From contig NZ_LZRD01000037.1 in assembly GCF_001687325.1 (NCBI RefSeq), positions 1 through 53,196 on the forward strand: DNA of 53,196 nt, written 5' to 3'. Shown piece by piece: positions 51,181 through 53,196 of the stretch; positions within the stretch are counted from its first letter, which is position 1; the number at the start of each line of letters is the position of its first letter. The position numbers were made by a program, and so were the translations under genes. The notes beneath the pieces were generated by a model. It saw only the letters and a list, made by a program, of their open reading frames with translations, did no database searches and was not told the origin of the DNA. This stretch comes from Streptomyces sp. PTY087I2. Its GTDB lineage: Bacteria > Actinomycetota > Actinomycetes > Streptomycetales > Streptomycetaceae.

Positions 51181-52101
51181 ATGAAGGACCTCCCCGCCCG
51201 CCGTCTGCTGCTCGTGCACGCGCACCCCGACGACGAGTCGATCAACAACGGCGCCACCATGGCCAGGTACGCGGCCGAGGGCGCCCACGTCACCCTGGTG
51301 ACGTGCACGCTCGGCGAGGAGGGCGAGGTCATCCCGCCCTCGCTCGCCCGCCTCACCGCGGACCGGGACGACGTGCTGGGCCCCCACCGGGTCGGCGAGC
51401 TGGCCGCGGCGATGCGGGAGCTCGGCATCACCGACCACCGCTTCCTCGGCGGCGCGGGCCGCTACCGGGACTCCGGAATGATGGGCGCCGAACAGAACGG
51501 CCGCCCCGGCTCCTTCTGGTCCACCCCGGTCGACGAGGCCGCCGCCCACCTCGTCGAGGTGATCCGCGAGGTCCGCCCCCAGGTCCTCATCACCTACGAC
51601 CCCGACGGCGGCTACGGCCACCCCGACCACATCCAGGCCCACCGCGTCGCGATGCGCGCCGCCGACCTCGCCGCCGACCCGGCGTACGGCTCCGGCGCAC
51701 CGCACACCATCGCCAAGATCTACTGGAACCGGGTGGAGCGCGAGGCCCTGGAGGCCGCCTTCGACCGGCTGCGCACCACCGCGCCCGACACCTTCCCCGG
51801 CATCGCCGCCGTGACCGACGTCCCGGGTGTGACCGGCGCGGAGCAGATCACCGCGGAGATCGACGGATCGGCGTACGCCGGGGCGAAGTCGGCGGCGATG
51901 CGCGCCCACGCCACCCAGATCGCGGTCGACGGCCCGTTCTTCGCCCTCTCCAACGACCTTGGTCAGCCCCTGCTGACCAATGAGTGCTACCAACTGGTGC
52001 GCGGTGTTCGCGGCGTGGCCGGACCGGAGCGCGAGAACGACCTGTTCGCGGGCGTCCCGGGCGCCGAGGCAGCCCCGGACGCTGAGGGAGGCGTGGCGTG
52101 A
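51181..52101 (+). CDS. mshB: 1D-myo-inositol 2-acetamido-2-deoxy-alpha-D-glucopyranoside deacetylase (mycothiol synthesis)
   Basis: 306 residues. Zinc deacetylase of the LmbE/PIG-L family: LLLVHAHPDDESINNGATMA supplies His and Asp ligands, later DPDGGYGHPDHIQAHRVAMR the last His. MshB-specific LGEEGEVIPPSL and RFLGGAGRYRDSGMMG are present. It frees the amine of GlcNAc-inositol so cysteine can be added. TAGGGT ends seven bases before the ATG, suggesting a leaderless transcript; AGGGTGG could also act as ribosome site. The next gene overlaps by four bases. Confidence 0.95.
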   Translation: MKDLPARRLLLVHAHPDDESINNGATMARYAAEGAHVTLVTCTLGEEGEVIPPSLARLTADRDDVLGPHRVGELAAAMRELGITDHRFLGGAGRYRDSGMMGAEQNGRPGSFWSTPVDEAAAHLVEVIREVRPQVLITYDPDGGYGHPDHIQAHRVAMRAADLAADPAYGSGAPHTIAKIYWNRVEREALEAAFDRLRTTAPDTFPGIAAVTDVPGVTGAEQITAEIDGSAYAGAKSAAMRAHATQIAVDGPFFALSNDLGQPLLTNECYQLVRGVRGVAGPERENDLFAGVPGAEAAPDAEGGVA

Positions 52102-52571
52102 GCGGCAACTCCAAGAAGGCCCGCGGCCGCGCGGACTCCTCCCACGCGCCGCGGCGCAACGCCCCGCCCCGGGAGCCCGAGCCCATCGGATTCGCCGCCC
52201 GGCCGAACCCGGCCCGGATCGCCGCCTACTTGGGCCTCGCGGTCCTCGGCGCGCTCGTCGCCCTCGCCGGAACCCTCGTCCAAGCGGCGTGGTTCCCGGG
52301 TGGGTTGATCATCGCCCTGCTCGGCTCCGGCGGCCTCTTCTACGGCGGCCGGATCCTGACCCGCACCCAGATCGGCGCGCTCGCCCCGGCGGCCGGCTGG
52401 TTCATCACCGTCTTCCTTCTGCTGAGCGGCCGGCCGGAGGGCGACTACGTCTTCGGCGACGAACTCGGCCTGGTGCTCTTCATGCTCGGCGGAACGGCCG
52501 TCGCTGTGATCTGCGCCACCACCTCCAAGGTGCCGCAATCAGCCATCCACAGTGGCCGGTCCGGTACATGA
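52098..52571 (+). CDS. Small membrane protein (DUF6113-like) coupled to mshB
   Basis: 157 residues from GTG overlapping the mshB stop (GTGA). Basic N-terminus (NSKKARGRADSSHAPRRNAP), then four helices: IAAYLGLAVLGALVALAGTL, FPGGLIIALLGSGGLFYGG, GALAPAAGWFITVFLLLSG and LGLVLFMLGGTAVAVICATT. Matches the small membrane protein usually found after mshB in Streptomyces; function unknown. Confidence 0.85.
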   Translation: MSGNSKKARGRADSSHAPRRNAPPREPEPIGFAARPNPARIAAYLGLAVLGALVALAGTLVQAAWFPGGLIIALLGSGGLFYGGRILTRTQIGALAPAAGWFITVFLLLSGRPEGDYVFGDELGLVLFMLGGTAVAVICATTSKVPQSAIHSGRSGT

Positions 52572-52746
52572 AGTGCCAAGTCCGGGTCGCCGACGACCCC
52601 CACAGGTGTGAGGCACGGGTGGAGGTTTCACCCGGGCGCGGAGTGTCCGACGGCGGCGGCCAGTATGGTGGTGCGCGCGCCGAGCCGTCCCCTGGCCTGC
52701 GGCATGGGGGAAGTACGGGCGGCGGAGCCAATCGGGAGAACCTGCT

Positions 52747-53196
52747 TTGAGTCGTGAAACTGACAGTTCGTCCTCCGGGCCCCAGGGCCGCGGCGGAGCC
52801 GCGTACCCCTCGGGTACGCCGCCGTACGGATCCCGCCAGTATCCGTCGCTCCACCCGTCGCAGGACGGCTCTGACGAGAACCCGGAATCCGTGGATCCGC
52901 CCCGGCCCGAGGAACCGAAGACCGAGACGACGCTGACGACGCGCATCCGGATCAACATCCCCGGCTCGCGTCCCATCCCGCCGGTCGTCATGCGTACGCC
53001 GATGGCGGAGAGCGACATCTCCGGCGGCGGCCGCTCCGACGCGGAGCGCACGGGCGCGACCCCGCGCCCCGGCACGCCGCCGACCGCATCGGGCGCCGGT
53101 GCGCGGGCGAGTGCCGGTGGGGGTTCCGGTTCCGGCGCGGGTGCCGGGTCCTCGGACCGCTCCGGCGGCCCGAGCGCCGGCTCCAGCGGCGCCGCG
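52747..53196 (+). CDS. Ser/Gly/Pro-rich protein, 5' part only (runs off window)
   Basis: TTG start six to seven bases after GGGAGA; 150 codons open to the window end. The visible part is largely disordered (SSSGPQGRGGAAYPSGTPPY, DENPESVDPPRPEEPKTET). One ordered-looking segment, TTLTTRIRINIPGSRPIPPV, is followed by more Gly/Ser/Ala. No signal peptide is visible. It could be the leader of a larger membrane or regulatory protein, which cannot be told here. Confidence 0.7.
   Translation, partial: MSRETDSSSSGPQGRGGAAYPSGTPPYGSRQYPSLHPSQDGSDENPESVDPPRPEEPKTETTLTTRIRINIPGSRPIPPVVMRTPMAESDISGGGRSDAERTGATPRPGTPPTASGAGARASAGGGSGSGAGAGSSDRSGGPSAGSSGAA

Overview
The window looks like chromosomal DNA of a Streptomyces. 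GC is very high with G/C-ending codons, GTG starts are common, and the content is typical of the genus: a CebR-type operator, XRE/DUF5753 plus DUF397 gene sets, TypA, MshB and tandem Opp-type transporters. No rRNA, complete tRNA or CRISPR array was seen.

Layout. 0-2.0 kb: 3'-truncated TPM-domain membrane protein (minus). 2.0-2.6 kb: gene-free tract built of about nine degenerate ~34-bp tandem repeats. 2.6-5.7 kb: a GtrB-GtrA fusion glycosyltransferase/flippase followed by a translationally coupled multi-pass membrane protein. 5.7-6.7 kb: secreted GH6 cellulase under a perfect CebR box. 6.9-9.4 kb: an unknown protein, a PaaI-type thioesterase and a vapBC toxin-antitoxin pair. 9.4-11.3 kb: a decayed, AT-richer integrative element. 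It is bounded by two imperfect 41-bp copies of the 3' end of a tRNA (Thr-CGT-like), carries only the last part of a tyrosine integrase, and encloses an intact overlapping two-gene module (membrane coiled-coil protein plus a FlgT_C-like domain protein). 11.3-14.4 kb: M15 carboxypeptidase, MepB-like protein, small hypotheticals and a GNAT acetyltransferase. 14.5-21.1 kb: a conservon-like region with two XRE/DUF5753 regulators, two DUF397 proteins, paired paralogues of unknown function, a DUF6879-like protein, and an orphan graspetide-type PIMT methyltransferase preceded by a 43-residue Gly/Lys-rich peptide gene.

21.2-29.9 kb is a glycan utilisation locus. A five-gene minus-strand operon (solute-binding lipoprotein, two permeases, GH1 beta-glucosidase, Tat-exported Glycoamylase/GH144-like hydrolase) is accompanied by a CE7-like esterase and a LacI regulator. 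The promoter regions of the operon and of the regulator share an AAGCGCAT-centred operator that is not the CebR box. Endo-acting GH, importer and GH1 together suggest extracellular cleavage, uptake and intracellular hydrolysis of a beta-glucan; beta-1,2-glucan/sophorose is the hypothesis I favour, without proof.

30.2-47.3 kb: an 806-residue family-5 peptide-binding lipoprotein with a large charged insertion, typA, then two tandem and nearly parallel five-gene oligopeptide ABC transporter operons (SBP-B-C-D-F). Each has strong hairpins between SBP and permease and the same short gene overlaps. 47.5-53.2 kb: a membrane protein, an S9 dipeptidyl-peptidase-like enzyme (minus), a 64-residue membrane protein, mshB of mycothiol synthesis, a coupled small membrane protein, and the start of a disordered Ser/Gly/Pro-rich protein that runs off the end.
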